From Hexactinellida sp. DTS-2022 (Eukaryota > Porifera > Hexactinellida), in assembly GCA_028753945.1 (NCBI GenBank), contig JAPNXP010000004.1, forward strand, positions 186,001-250,000: a stretch of DNA of 64,000 nt. The letters are read 5' to 3'. Below, piece by piece: positions 1 through 9,576 of the stretch. The first letter of the stretch is position 1, and the number at the start of each line of letters is the position of its first letter. The notes under the pieces were generated by a model. The model did not search any database, had not been told where the DNA came from, and saw only the letters and a list, made by a program, of their open reading frames with translations. The translations under genes were made by a program, and so were the position numbers.

Positions 1-515
1 CATGTAATGAAACAGAAAAGGTTATAGTTTATTTGCAAAACTCTTCTACCGAAAATATGAAAGTTGAATGGAGTGAAATACAAGCTCTTTTCCCGGTTGA
101 GATGAAAAAAATACTTATCTCTAAATCAAAATCAGAGGAAAAGTTAAAAGATATGAAAGGCAATATAATCCTCATGGCTCCTAGTGCACTAGATATTGAT
201 GCAAACTGGGGTACAGACTTCATAAAGTCCTATCTAGCTCCTGAAGATACCGATACACTAGTGGGATTACACGCGTTTCTATTCGAGATAGCTGTTTGCG
301 AATTAGACGAGAAAAAGGATAAACCGGTGTGGGTAGAGGCTCGTTCGAGACGAAAGGAAAATGATAAAAGGAAAGAAGATGAATTAACTGAAGTAGCCCA
401 GGTTTTCATTAAGGATACTGAATTCTATAATATTGTAACCTTCTCCCAACTCGATAATGAAGATTATTTCGATAGTCTTAAAAAGAATGGAATGTTTAAA
501 TTTGAACCCACCTAG
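1..515 (+). CDS. PI-PLC X-domain protein, C-terminal part (5' end outside window)
   Basis: The reading frame is open from the left edge of the window, so only the last ~170 codons are present. The N-terminal residues read ETEKVIVYLQNSS, which match the beta-strand of PI-PLC X (PLCXD) proteins that follows the catalytic core. The fragment aligns along its length with the minus-strand gene at 1827-2717: EKV(I/V), the tryptophan of VEWSEIQ versus INWSDVK, MKG(N/S)(I/V)IL and LDI(D/E)N. The two are therefore paralogues arranged tail to tail. The catalytic histidines would lie upstream and cannot be judged here. Two AATAAA hexamers follow the stop codon. Family assignment is by motif reading and by homology to the neighbour; substrate is unknown. 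Confidence 0.75.
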   Translation, partial: CNETEKVIVYLQNSSTENMKVEWSEIQALFPVEMKKILISKSKSEEKLKDMKGNIILMAPSALDIDANWGTDFIKSYLAPEDTDTLVGLHAFLFEIAVCELDEKKDKPVWVEARSRRKENDKRKEDELTEVAQVFIKDTEFYNIVTFSQLDNEDYFDSLKKNGMFKFEPT

Positions 516-1826
516 TATCGAGATTAATCATTGTGTGTGTGTGACTGTGTGTGTTGTGTGTAATAGTTCAATTGTGTACTTCTAACTACAGATTTTTTTG
601 TACATAATTGTAGATTTAGTAAACCTAATAATAAATGTATAATAAAGTCTATAAAAAAAACAATCGAGCAATTAAAACTATAGGGAGACTCTTAAGTCTT
701 AAAGTGAAATAGTATACGAGATCTTGTTACTAATTTTCATTTGAAAATTAGTACTAGTACTTACTAATTAGCCCAAAATTAGTCTTAAACCGGGTATATA
801 CTAAATGGGTTCTACTCTACTGTATGTACATGTTAATACGTTACCCTAATAGTTGTTGTTATTAATGGTATCAATACTTTGTCCACTTGTAATAAGTAGG
901 TCTGGAAAAGTAACTTATATCTGCATAAGCTGCTAACGAGCTCAAGTTGATGCAAACCGACAAAGACAATTATAACCTTGTTTATTACGCTTAGATCTAC
1001 ATTTTTCCTAGAAACTTCCAATTATTGAAAAAGTGGAAGTTCAAATAATATTACACGAGATCTCGGAATAATTATAACTTCCTACTGTATGATGAAATAA
1101 TATACAGTGGTGTTTGCTTAATAGCAATTATATTGCTATATTAGCAAGTTATTTTCATTCTAACTAAAATGAATTAACACAATTATAGGCCGTTTGCGTA
1201 GAAAGGTTAGATGTTATATTAAGGACTTTAATTATACAAAGCACTAATGGACTACGGTTCAATTTACTTGTAGTTAAAATCCGTAAGTTTCTATAGAATA
1301 ATCTTACATGATTTTACGTGAGCAGAGGTAATATCCTCTCACAGACAATTAATGCAAATAACTTAGTTATTGGAGGTTAAACTAAGCACAACTCGTGATT
1401 TTGCATTGAATGGCTTACAGATCTGCTAGCTAATACTGGTATTAATCAGTGAAATATAATATTGCAGACTTAACTATAGTATTAATCAGTGAAATATAAT
1501 ATTTGCAGACTTAACTATAGTATTTTAGAATAGCAATAACATTACAAAGTAGTTATAATTATCTATTACAAAGATCACGTATTATGTTGCAAGTTGCAAC
1601 TTATCCTAAAATCTACATAAGTTATAAATGTGTAATAACCTCCCACAACACGACACAGACAATTAGCAACCAATTTAATCATTGGAAGATTAAATTAAAG
1701 TAAATTCCAGAATTCATACGTAGTTTGAATATTATCAAGTTCAAATTCATTCGGGAAAAATGAATTACATAGTATATACAAAATAGCTAATAGAAATATA
1801 CACATTAATTACAATATAGAGTTTAT
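516..1826. other. convergent intergenic spacer with a degenerate MITE and a two-copy tandem repeat
   Basis: No gene was found between the two tail-to-tail PLCXD-like genes. A GT-rich run lies at 533-562. From 1105 a degenerate MITE end (TACAGTGGTGTTTGCTTAAT) resembles the element at 60446-60598. A ~42-bp unit containing AATCAGTGAAATATAATATT occurs twice in tandem at about 1437-1521. Confidence 0.5.
630..646 (+). other. polyadenylation signals of the plus-strand PLCXD-like gene
   Basis: Two AATAAA hexamers (630-635 and 641-646) lie about 115 bases after the stop codon at 515 and just before an A-rich run, as expected for a 3' end. Confidence 0.5.
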
Positions 1827-2717
1827 TTAACTGTTCCACTTAAGAAAGTACTCCTTTACCAATGAGAAATGAGTTTTGTCTATGAATGAGAAAGAAATAA
1901 TATTAAAATACAATCTTTTCCTTGCACCAAAGAAACATGAATCTTGTACAGTGAGTACCTCCTCACATACACGTTTTGTGATCTCATTATGAGATCGGCA
2001 TTTTACCCAAACTAACTTACTTTCTTCTTTCGTTTGTAACTTTCCTTTACCTAAATTCATTAAAAAACTTTCCAAGCTATATTCACAATTTATGTTACAA
2101 TAAGTTAACAGAAAATCCAACCCAACATTATTTTCAATATCTAGCTCATCAGGACCCAAAAGAATCACACTCCCTTTCATTTCGTTGATATTCACACCTA
2201 TTTCCTTCTTATTTACTAGTTTTCCCGAAATTGTATTCTCGAAACATTCCTTTACATCACTCCAGTTGATAGAGACTTTAGCTGTGTCTGATTTTCTTAT
2301 GCAAATAACAACTTTTTCTTTTGGCTGTACAGTAACGAATTGATTTATTTCCAACAGTGCATCCTTCAGTAACACACACGGCTCTCCATAGAACAGCCAC
2401 ACTTCCTTATTAAACTCACCAATATGTAAATCCAGGAAACGAACCCCCCAATTAAGTTGGTCTATCAAATGGCTATTCTGACACTTTAGTTTTCCATTAA
2501 TCGCAGCAGAATCATGGCTCCCCAATAGAACTAATTCCCCTAACCCAAAATCCTTATTCAGTGCTGACATCCAATTTTTACCCTGGACCCTAACTCCGCG
2601 CTTAAAAAGAGCGTTAACGCTTTTAGCAGAAGCGTAAAAAACATAATCTGAACTTATTTCCTCATCAATATCCTCTAGCAGATCACTTGAATCTTCGCTA
2701 CTTTTGCCAGTCGCCAT
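1827..2717 (-). CDS. PI-PLC X-domain (PLCXD-like) protein, probably non-catalytic
   Basis: A single-exon protein of 296 residues. It carries the PI-PLC X-box landmarks: the GSHDS loop at residues 66-70 (catalytic His68 of the family), DQLNWGVRFLDLHI at 86-99, and the EKVVICI strand. PLCXD and bacterial PI-PLC enzymes cleave phosphoinositides using two histidines. The second normally sits in an (H)HG motif on the next strand; here that position reads LFYGEP (108-113), so it is replaced by aromatic residues. There is no signal peptide, no Y-box and no C2 domain, so this is not a canonical PLC. It lies tail to tail with a paralogue at 1-515. The start methionine is followed by a short acidic, Ser-rich leader. 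It may be an inactive or altered-specificity member. Confidence 0.8.
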   Translation of the reverse strand: MATGKSSEDSSDLLEDIDEEISSDYVFYASAKSVNALFKRGVRVQGKNWMSALNKDFGLGELVLLGSHDSAAINGKLKCQNSHLIDQLNWGVRFLDLHIGEFNKEVWLFYGEPCVLLKDALLEINQFVTVQPKEKVVICIRKSDTAKVSINWSDVKECFENTISGKLVNKKEIGVNINEMKGSVILLGPDELDIENNVGLDFLLTYCNINCEYSLESFLMNLGKGKLQTKEESKLVWVKCRSHNEITKRVCEEVLTVQDSCFFGARKRLYFNIISFSFIDKTHFSLVKEYFLKWNS

Positions 2718-2967
2718 TCAATCGATTCGGTATTAGCTATAAACCAAATGTTTATGGAAAAAATAAAGTTGTATTTCACCAAAATTAAAGCATTTATAGG
2801 CAAAAAATTTCCATTAAAATATGACAGTATACCAATTATAAAGCTACAAATTGTGAAAAAAAATGTAAAGTTTTAATTAAAATAATTTATAAAACTATTT
2901 ACATAAACTATCATAAAAATGTCTAAATAAATACTAATTCAGGGGACACGTATTATCAGCTATAAAA

Positions 2968-4317
2968 CTAGATGTTTATATTGTGGTGTTTGAATACTTT
3001 CGCAAGTTCGTATGCTTCACGTAGAATTATTAGCCTGGGACCCATTGGAATATTGAGAAAAATCAAGTGTTCTTCTGACATGTGAAAAAGCGCAGTAAGA
3101 GTAATCTCTTCCTTCTCGAAGTTGATTAAATACCGTTCATAACCAAGTCGCGTTAGGAAAGAAGATAAGTTTTCAGTGTGAGGTGGTATTTCACCGAAAA
3201 ACTTTTCGATTTTCTTTTTATTCCCAATTCGCTGTTCGCTTTTCCCAGATGGAGGCACGAGTTTTTCAGTTGAAGTCAGAAGAGATTTACTCTCTTCATC
3301 TTGCGTTATATTTGATTGACTTAACTTTTTCCCAAGCTTGCTCCTACTACCAATGTATTTCTGTATATTAGAGTCAAATGAAGTTGTTCTTCCCAAATTC
3401 TTATCTTTGGAGTTTGGTGCCGGGGGAATATTGATGGACTCACAAGATTCCTTTCCTCTCGAGGCTAGAAACGGGTCGAGCGGTTCTCTGTATTTATTTT
3501 CCGCGAATTCGCTCTGTAGAATCTCCATACGTTTCCGCATGTCCGATTGGAACTTCTTCTGGCTGTCTCTCAGCTGACTGATTTCGTTAGAAACCGTGTT
3601 AAACTGCCGCATTATCTCCACCACCAGGGAATCGTAGCGCTTTAGGGAATTGCTAATTCGCTTCGTGTGTTCCTGCATGTCCAGCTGTGACTTCTTGCGG
3701 TCAGTAAGCCAGAGGCCTTTGACTAGCGACAGCTCCTGGAGAATGGAATTTCGCTCTTGATAAAACACTTCCAATAGAGTCTCCATTTCAGAGTGTATCT
3801 CTGCGAATAAATCAGTTTGGACCACGGATGTATGCAGATTCGCATTTGACAGAGAAGGGGAGGGCGGTGTGGAAGAAGGCTTTTGATTCGAATCAGTTTT
3901 TTTATTCGCTAACAACCGTTCTAACGCCGGGAAATTCATGACTCCACTGAGTGAGCTGCGCTTTGTAGAGCCCGCGCTTGTTGACACGTTAGGGGGACTA
4001 GAGGCCGGGATAGGGGGCGGAGGCGGGGCCCTGGGGAGGTCGGGACTCTGCGAATTCATTGTGGGAGATGGGGGGCGCTTTGGTAGCATTTTAGTTAGGT
4101 TTGTAAAGCGACTGGTCTTCTCAACTGATTTATTCAAAGGATTAGTTTCCTGCTTATTGCTATGCGACTGCGAAGTGACTGGGTTGAATATAAACCTCTC
4201 TTTTGAGGACCTGAGTGGATTAGGCTGTCCGGACACAGACAGAATGTCCGAATTAGAATCAGTGCGCGAGCGAGTTAAAGAGGAGGTAGGTGGATCGGTG
4301 GTTTGTGTTGGCTCCAT
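2968..4317 (-). CDS. proline-rich coiled-coil protein with C-terminal SAM domain
   Basis: An intronless protein of 449 residues. Residues 1-160 are disordered and Ser/Thr/Pro-rich, including a PPPPP-type stretch (RAPPPPPIPASSPP) that could bind SH3, WW or EVH1 domains. Residues ~165-270 form a predicted coiled coil (LEVFYQERNSILQEL onward). The final ~75 residues (LSSFLTRLGYERYLINFEKE onward, then PMGPRLIILREAYEL) are a SAM domain, a helical module for oligomerisation. This order suggests a scaffold. I do not recognise a specific orthologue. Its start codon faces away from SEC13, which lies upstream on the same strand. Confidence 0.75.
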   Translation of the reverse strand: MEPTQTTDPPTSSLTRSRTDSNSDILSVSGQPNPLRSSKERFIFNPVTSQSHSNKQETNPLNKSVEKTSRFTNLTKMLPKRPPSPTMNSQSPDLPRAPPPPPIPASSPPNVSTSAGSTKRSSLSGVMNFPALERLLANKKTDSNQKPSSTPPSPSLSNANLHTSVVQTDLFAEIHSEMETLLEVFYQERNSILQELSLVKGLWLTDRKKSQLDMQEHTKRISNSLKRYDSLVVEIMRQFNTVSNEISQLRDSQKKFQSDMRKRMEILQSEFAENKYREPLDPFLASRGKESCESINIPPAPNSKDKNLGRTTSFDSNIQKYIGSRSKLGKKLSQSNITQDEESKSLLTSTEKLVPPSGKSEQRIGNKKKIEKFFGEIPPHTENLSSFLTRLGYERYLINFEKEEITLTALFHMSEEHLIFLNIPMGPRLIILREAYELAKVFKHHNINI

Positions 4318-4765
4318 GCAATTAATAGCACTGAAGTATAAGGTTAATTGTTCCTATTCTAATAGCTAACCTACTGTTGTAACACTAGGTAATCAATATA
4401 CACCATGGGTTTTAACGGACTATCTTATAATCGAGTTGTGCGACTACTATGTAGTGAGCCAAAGCTTGTTTGTATTATTTTACATATTATTCCGGTTACA
4501 AAATGGTTTAAGAGGAATAAATTTCTCTAAAAGGAATCGACCAACAATTTTCTAATGCAATTTTCTAATGCAATTTTCATGCATTTACAAGGTTATTTCC
4601 TAACATAAAAATTAACCTTAGCGAAGCCGGGTTTATTATATAATGAAAAAGGTGTTGGCCGAATATAATTAAGCCATTTTAACCCAACATAATCTGAATA
4701 AACTGACCAATAACAATCTAATTAACACAGTTACTTCTAGAACAGAATAGAACATAGAGTTTAAC
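4318..4765. other. intergenic spacer, nothing recognised
   Basis: AT-rich DNA between the start of the SAM-domain gene and the stop codon of SEC13. It contains the short direct repeat CTAATGCAATTTT at 4552-4576 and no coding exon that I can support. It should hold the SAM gene promoter and the SEC13 3' UTR. Confidence 0.4.
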
Positions 4766-6693
4766 TTAGCTATCTTGGTTGGTTGGTGTTTGTATTGGCT
4801 CAGCAGTGCCATGGACATCCGGGTTAATACAATCCCAAGCTTGATCGGTCCCTTCATGCCAGAGACTCACTTTATTATCCCCGCTAGAAACCGCGAGAAT
4901 ATTCCCCATTAGCGACCAGCTGACATGCCACACCATATCAGAGAAAGTCGGTAATACGACAGAGCTCCATTCCCCGTTATCGAACGGTCGCTTCCAAATA
5001 ACAACCTTCAGGTCCTGGCCCCCTGAGGCTATCACCTCCTCCACGAGACCCGTGGCCGGCGCCCAGTCCACTGACCGCACCCAATCCGAGTGTTCGCTCA
5101 AAACCTAACAAACACAAGAGTATACACCCACCAACCCTATAGGGATCCCAGGATTAACCAGGGATTAAAGCATTTATATTGCTTAGAGATATAAAATTTA
5201 TGCCATGAGTGCAAATAATGTCATTTTTCACCCGAAAAGTGTAATTGATATTTTGATGATATTTTTCATGTATTTAATAAGATAAGAAAAAATCCAGAAA
5301 GATCTTAGCGATATATACATGGTCCAAAGAATGGTTGATAAGCATGAACATTGAACACCGTACTTATAATATATCCAATTAACAGCTGTTAGCTACACTC
5401 CTTACTTGTACAGTTTTCCACTCCCCCATTTCATCCCGCTGCCATATCTTAACAAGGTTATCGCATCCGCCCGATACAAACCGCACGGGCGCGGGGTCCG
5501 CTATCATCCCTGGTCCCAACAGCTGCGGATTATGTGGCGGAGCCCAGCTTACACTATTACAACCTATATCGTGTGCATTCGGTATCTTCTTCTCCTTCCA
5601 CTCGCCCGCGGGCGTGTGCGTGACCACTGAAACAGCCCCGTCGCTGGAGGCACAGGCTATGGTCAGGTCCCACTCGGGCGGGGAGAAGTCCACGCTGTTA
5701 ACTGAGGAGGTGTGTCCTCTGTACTCGTGCAGCACCTCCCAGCTGTTGTCGTCCTTCTCTTGCCAGAATAGCACGCGCCTAATAGCACCAGGGGTATGAC
5801 ACTTATTTGATATACAGTCAACTCCGCTTAATAGAGCCACCGGTTAATCGGTTTCTCCGCTTAATCGGGTCAAAATTACACAGGATTTATAGGACAGAAT
5901 TACAGTTTGGCTTACAATATTTTCGGTTAATCGGTTTCTCCGCTTAATCGGGTCAAAACAACCTGGTCCCGAGGTGGCTCTATTAAGCGGAATTGACTGT
6001 ATTACAGTAGGACCTTCTTATACAGTAGTACCGAGAATATACAGTAGATGTCGGATATAAGAATACCGGTTATAAGAACATGTCGGTTATAAGATGTCAG
6101 TTATAAGAACATTATATGCAGTTCCCGACGATGTTATAACCGGTATCCACTGTAGTATCAGGAATCGATACATTTATATTTAGAGAATATAGTAGAACCT
6201 TGTTAGTATGAACACCAAGGGATCGCCAAAATGTGTACTCCTTATCTGGAATTCGTATTTTCCACGAATCATTTGTATTGAAAAGGGGGGCTGAAATAGT
6301 GTGCGTATTAACAAGGTTTTACACTAAAATATTCGGTCCCAAAGTATTCTTATATCATGTATCCATTGTTTCAGATAAATCCGACTGGTATTAGAAATCC
6401 TACTTTACAACATACCTATCGTACGAACACGTCGCTAGGATAGATCCAAACTTAGGATGTGCCCACGACACCTGCCAGACAGGCCCCTCGTGTCTGTTAA
6501 GTTTCGCAGTTTGCTGATGCGACCCGTCGGCCAGTATTCTGAATATTCTCACAGAATTATCAGAAGAACAGGTAGCCAGACGCTTGCCATAGAAATCTAG
6601 CTGTGCGTCGTGTATTATATCCTCGTGTCCCGTCTCTATAGTGCTAAGTGCGGTTACTGGCGTAGCGGGCGGTATGGTACTGGCGGTTGCCAT
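4766..6693 (-). CDS. SEC13: SEC13, WD40 protein of COPII coat and nuclear pore, 3 exons
   Basis: Three exons on the minus strand: 6416-6693, 5406-5778 and 4766-5104. All junctions are GT-AG and the spliced frame gives 329 residues. Landmarks match animal SEC13 closely: [87 protein letters not shown] and [22 protein letters not shown]13 is a six-bladed open propeller. It pairs with SEC31 in the COPII cage, with NUP145/NUP96 in the nuclear-pore Y complex, and in GATOR2. The start was placed at 6693 because homology begins soon after; an in-frame ATG at 6711 would add six residues. Intron 1 (5779-6415) is packed with three MITEs. Confidence 0.95.
5815..5999. mobile_element. TA-flanked MITE in SEC13 intron 1 (element 1 of 3)
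   Basis: Terminal inverted repeats are CAGTCAACTCCGCTTAATAG and its complement CTATTAAGCGGAATTGACTG, flanked by TA. The interior repeats the CGGTTAATCGG motif. It has no coding capacity. The end sequence and TA target fit Tc1/mariner/pogo-derived MITEs. Confidence 0.85.
6042..6152. mobile_element. degenerate MITE in SEC13 intron 1 (element 2 of 3)
   Basis: It starts CAGTAGATGTCGGATATAAG and ends with ATAACCGGTATCCACTG; the interior has four GGTTATAAGA-type repeats. TA-flanked on both sides. Ends are imperfect, so it is older than element 1. Confidence 0.6.
6190..6326. mobile_element. MITE of the GTTAGTAcGAACAC family in SEC13 intron 1 (element 3 of 3)
   Basis: The left end TAGTAGAACCTTGTTAGTAT pairs with the right end ATTAACAAGGTTTTACACTA. 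The internal block ATTTGTATTGAAAAGG...GGCTGAAATAGTGTGCGTATT is shared with elements at 29992-30132, 42316-42489 and 48340-48489, so this is a dispersed family. Confidence 0.75.
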
Positions 6694-7758
6694 TAGCGCT
6701 GTCAGATACACTGGTTATACGTACAGGATATAATGTTTTGTCCTAATGAATTCACAGTATAGGCGACTAAATTTTAGTTCGACTGTGCAACCTTGAATAT
6801 CCGAATTGGTTGGGACAGTGAAACATGTATATGTTTCGGATAATTTAATGCTGAATTAATTTATGGAATAACATTGGAAGGAAACTTTTCTAGGAACGAA
6901 AAGTAAGAATTACTCTCATAGACATAACAAATTTACGAATTTAGGCGCGTGTGAGCGAGCGCAATTAAATCTATAAGCACATAAAATAATGCCTGGATAC
7001 AATACACTGTAATGTTTACATATAATTATATTTGCGAAAAAACCGTTAGACAAAAAAAGATTTCGACATAACGGTATACAGTAGAGCCTCTGAACAAATC
7101 TCTGAGCTATTTAGAGGTTGTCCGCTATTTAGAGTGTCCGTTATGGGAGGCTCCACTATAATTAAATACTAGCTGATTTTAATTCAAATATAAAATTGAT
7201 TAGCACGTATGCATGCATAGAACAGCTATGCAGCAAAAGTGCTAACTCTAATGGTAAATGTAGATTATTTGTCTGGATTCAAATTTCTGCCGGAGTAAAT
7301 TCATTTACACGTAATGCACATTTTAAAAGTCATTAGCAAAAGCTCTTCGTTAAAACTCCCCTTATATTACTGATGCAATTATATTACAAACTACAAATCA
7401 CACAATAATGGTCATTAACATTAATCTAACTAAAGCAAACTATTATTAGTAATTAGCGCGTAAAAATATTGCTAATTCTGTAGATAAAAGTAGAAAAATT
7501 GTCTCGATTATAAATGTAATTTCCTGCACTAAAAATTATAAAGTTTTCTGTGTTAAATGGTATTTCTCAAAATATCCCAAAATTCGGATGTGGATCAAGA
7601 AAAATAATAACAACAACAATAATAATTGATAATAATATAAGTGTTGAATTGAATCGAAAATACCACAAGTGAATTAATTAGTTCAGGGAGATAGATTCTT
7701 ATAATAATCATTACAATATAAACAAATAATTGGTACACAAGTGAGATTAAGCGACAAA
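6694..7758. other. intergenic spacer with one MITE
   Basis: The region between SEC13 and the tetraspanin gene is AT-rich. It contains the MITE at 7079-7158 and AT-rich simple sequence around 7600-7640. No coding exon is supported. It should contain the SEC13 promoter and the tetraspanin 3' UTR. Confidence 0.5.
7079..7158. mobile_element. short TA-flanked MITE, GCCTCTGAACA/CCGTTAT family
   Basis: Ends are CAGTAGAGCCTCTGAACA and GTTATGGGAGGCTCCACTA. Its reverse complement aligns with the element at 39779-39860 (ATAACGGACACTCTAAATA in both), which defines a small family of ~80 bp. Confidence 0.75.
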
Positions 7759-8514
7759 CTACACTTCTACATATACATCATGCGTCTCTCTATTCTTAAG
7801 ACACATCACACAATAGCTTAACACGACACCTGATATCTCAAATAGCGCGAGTAATATAGCTACAGTTATTACAATAGCACCCCACATCTCTACTGTTGTG
7901 AAGAAAACATCGACACAACCTACTTCGTTAATTTCAGAGTACATAGTACAAAATCCGTAGCCAGAAGTTGAATTGTTACCGCAACAACTCAATGGAGTAA
8001 CCGCGTTGTCGTATTTATTGTTTATCCATGAAACTTCTTTCCAATCGTCCGGGCCAAAAGCCCCACAACACTGTAAGGTTAATTGGATAGAATCAATTGC
8101 CTCGCTCACAGCATCATTTGCTCCGTATTGATACTGACCCATATTTGACAGCATTGCTATTCCCATCTGTTCGTATATCTGACTGCGAAACACGACAGCT
8201 AGAATGCCACCCACCATTTGTACAATCAGTACTATTATCAACAGAATATTGTAAGTCATTAGTAGACTGTAGTTAGCACATACTGCCCCAATTATACCAA
8301 GGAACCCTAGCACGACTAATAACACACCACACAGAGCGATAACAATAACAGGCACCACGATATAAACTGCACTCGTGGTGTTTAGGAATATGCTATAGGT
8401 GCGCGTAGCGATAAAGAAATCAGCTGCGACATAAAGAAGAACACCTGCGATTACCCAAAGCAGGACGTTAAATATAACAAGCAGGATTGCACACAGTATT
8501 CTCCAAAAACCCAT
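7759..8514 (-). CDS. tetraspanin
   Basis: A single-exon protein of 251 residues with the four hydrophobic segments of tetraspanins (about residues 8-30, 50-78, 86-108 and 212-236). The large extracellular loop holds the diagnostic CCG at 149-151, a second cysteine pair at 177-178 and further cysteines at 189 and 200, matching a six-cysteine class. NNST supplies a glycosylation site. Tetraspanins organise membrane microdomains by lateral association with integrins, receptors and proteases. The cytoplasmic tail has juxtamembrane cysteines that could be palmitoylated and ends DVYVEV, which is both a YxxPhi-like sorting signal and a possible C-terminal PDZ ligand. Subfamily not assigned. Confidence 0.92.
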   Translation of the reverse strand: MGFWRILCAILLVIFNVLLWVIAGVLLYVAADFFIATRTYSIFLNTTSAVYIVVPVIVIALCGVLLVVLGFLGIIGAVCANYSLLMTYNILLIIVLIVQMVGGILAVVFRSQIYEQMGIAMLSNMGQYQYGANDAVSEAIDSIQLTLQCCGAFGPDDWKEVSWINNKYDNAVTPLSCCGNNSTSGYGFCTMYSEINEVGCVDVFFTTVEMWGAIVITVAILLALFEISGVVLSYCVMCLKNRETHDVYVEV

Positions 8515-9576
8515 TCAATAATACAGTGAATAATTCTAACAAAGGAAAGTTAATTATGTAGTATACTTTCTAAAAAAGATAGAGTTAGTGATACAGTCAG
8601 GTTCTTATATTATGAACATTCAAGGGACCAAAAATTGTGTTAATAATAGAGAGACTTCATAATAAACCGTTTTTCCTAATACAAATTATATATAAGTTGT
8701 TAAATTGGGACCATAGGGCTTGTTCATAATAAAATGTTTCATATTTAAGCAGGCGAAAAATGCTTCACAATAAGCAGACCTGACTGTCAGTGAAAAATTG
8801 AATAAAAAGACAAGCATGATGAGTGCAGTTTAGAATGTATTTATCGTTATTTCTGTTAAATTAATTATATAAATACCAAGGGTACCATATCAATTGTATC
8901 AGGAGAGAAGTTACATGAATAAGTACAATTAATATTAATAATTAGGTATGTAGGTTTACAATAGAGATCAATTATCCCAGGAATGAATATAAATCGATTA
9001 AGTGTTTAGAATTCAATGCTTATTTATAATTCAGTATATAGGCTAGAAATCTGTCATGAGCCCTTGACAACGCATATTGACTGATAACATGCAAAGCCCG
9101 CGCAAACATACTAGAGGCTGAGAGGTTTCTCACAAGACAAATCTGCCATTCAAGTTCTAATCAGCTGATTGTATGTTACTTTAACATAAATTCATCAGCT
9201 GTTCTCTGATAGATAACAAGAAAACTCAAAACTTAAATAAATACGTACTATCAAAATATAATAGATTCTCGTTATTAATTCACGAGGGGATCTTATAATT
9301 ATAATTATATTTCATATCAGGAGTAAAATTAACCAAAGTTGTTTATTATTCTATATCTGAATTTATATCCGTATTCTATTGTTATATTTATATGGGCCAA
9401 CACCTCTTCAATATAAAACCCGAGTTAAAAATATATATTTTCTTCATATTTATATTCACATAACTTTCGATTATATAAATATTCCTACACGGTTATTGGT
9501 AAAAGTAAATAAATAAAATATTTTACTGCAATATTTCCAAAAAATACAAAATAAGAATCCGTGTGCAAATACAGAA
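8515..9576. other. intergenic spacer between tetraspanin and RAE1
   Basis: AT-rich, no coding exon seen. It contains the MITE at 8594-8786. Two CAGCTG E-box-like hexamers occur near 9163 and 9195. Confidence 0.4.
8594..8786. mobile_element. TA-flanked MITE upstream of the tetraspanin gene
   Basis: The left end CAGTCAGGTTCTTATATTAT pairs with the right end CAATAAGCAGACCTGACTG. About 193 bp, no ORF. It lies 80 bp upstream of the tetraspanin start codon. Confidence 0.7.

Noticed and set aside
3938-4369. 143-codon open frame opposite the SAM-domain gene
   Set aside because: Gly-rich translation is the antisense shadow of the proline-rich coding strand; no conserved motif.
6042-6152. Treating the three SEC13-intron elements as one larger transposon
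   Set aside because: Each has its own inverted ends and TA flanks, and family members occur singly elsewhere in the window.
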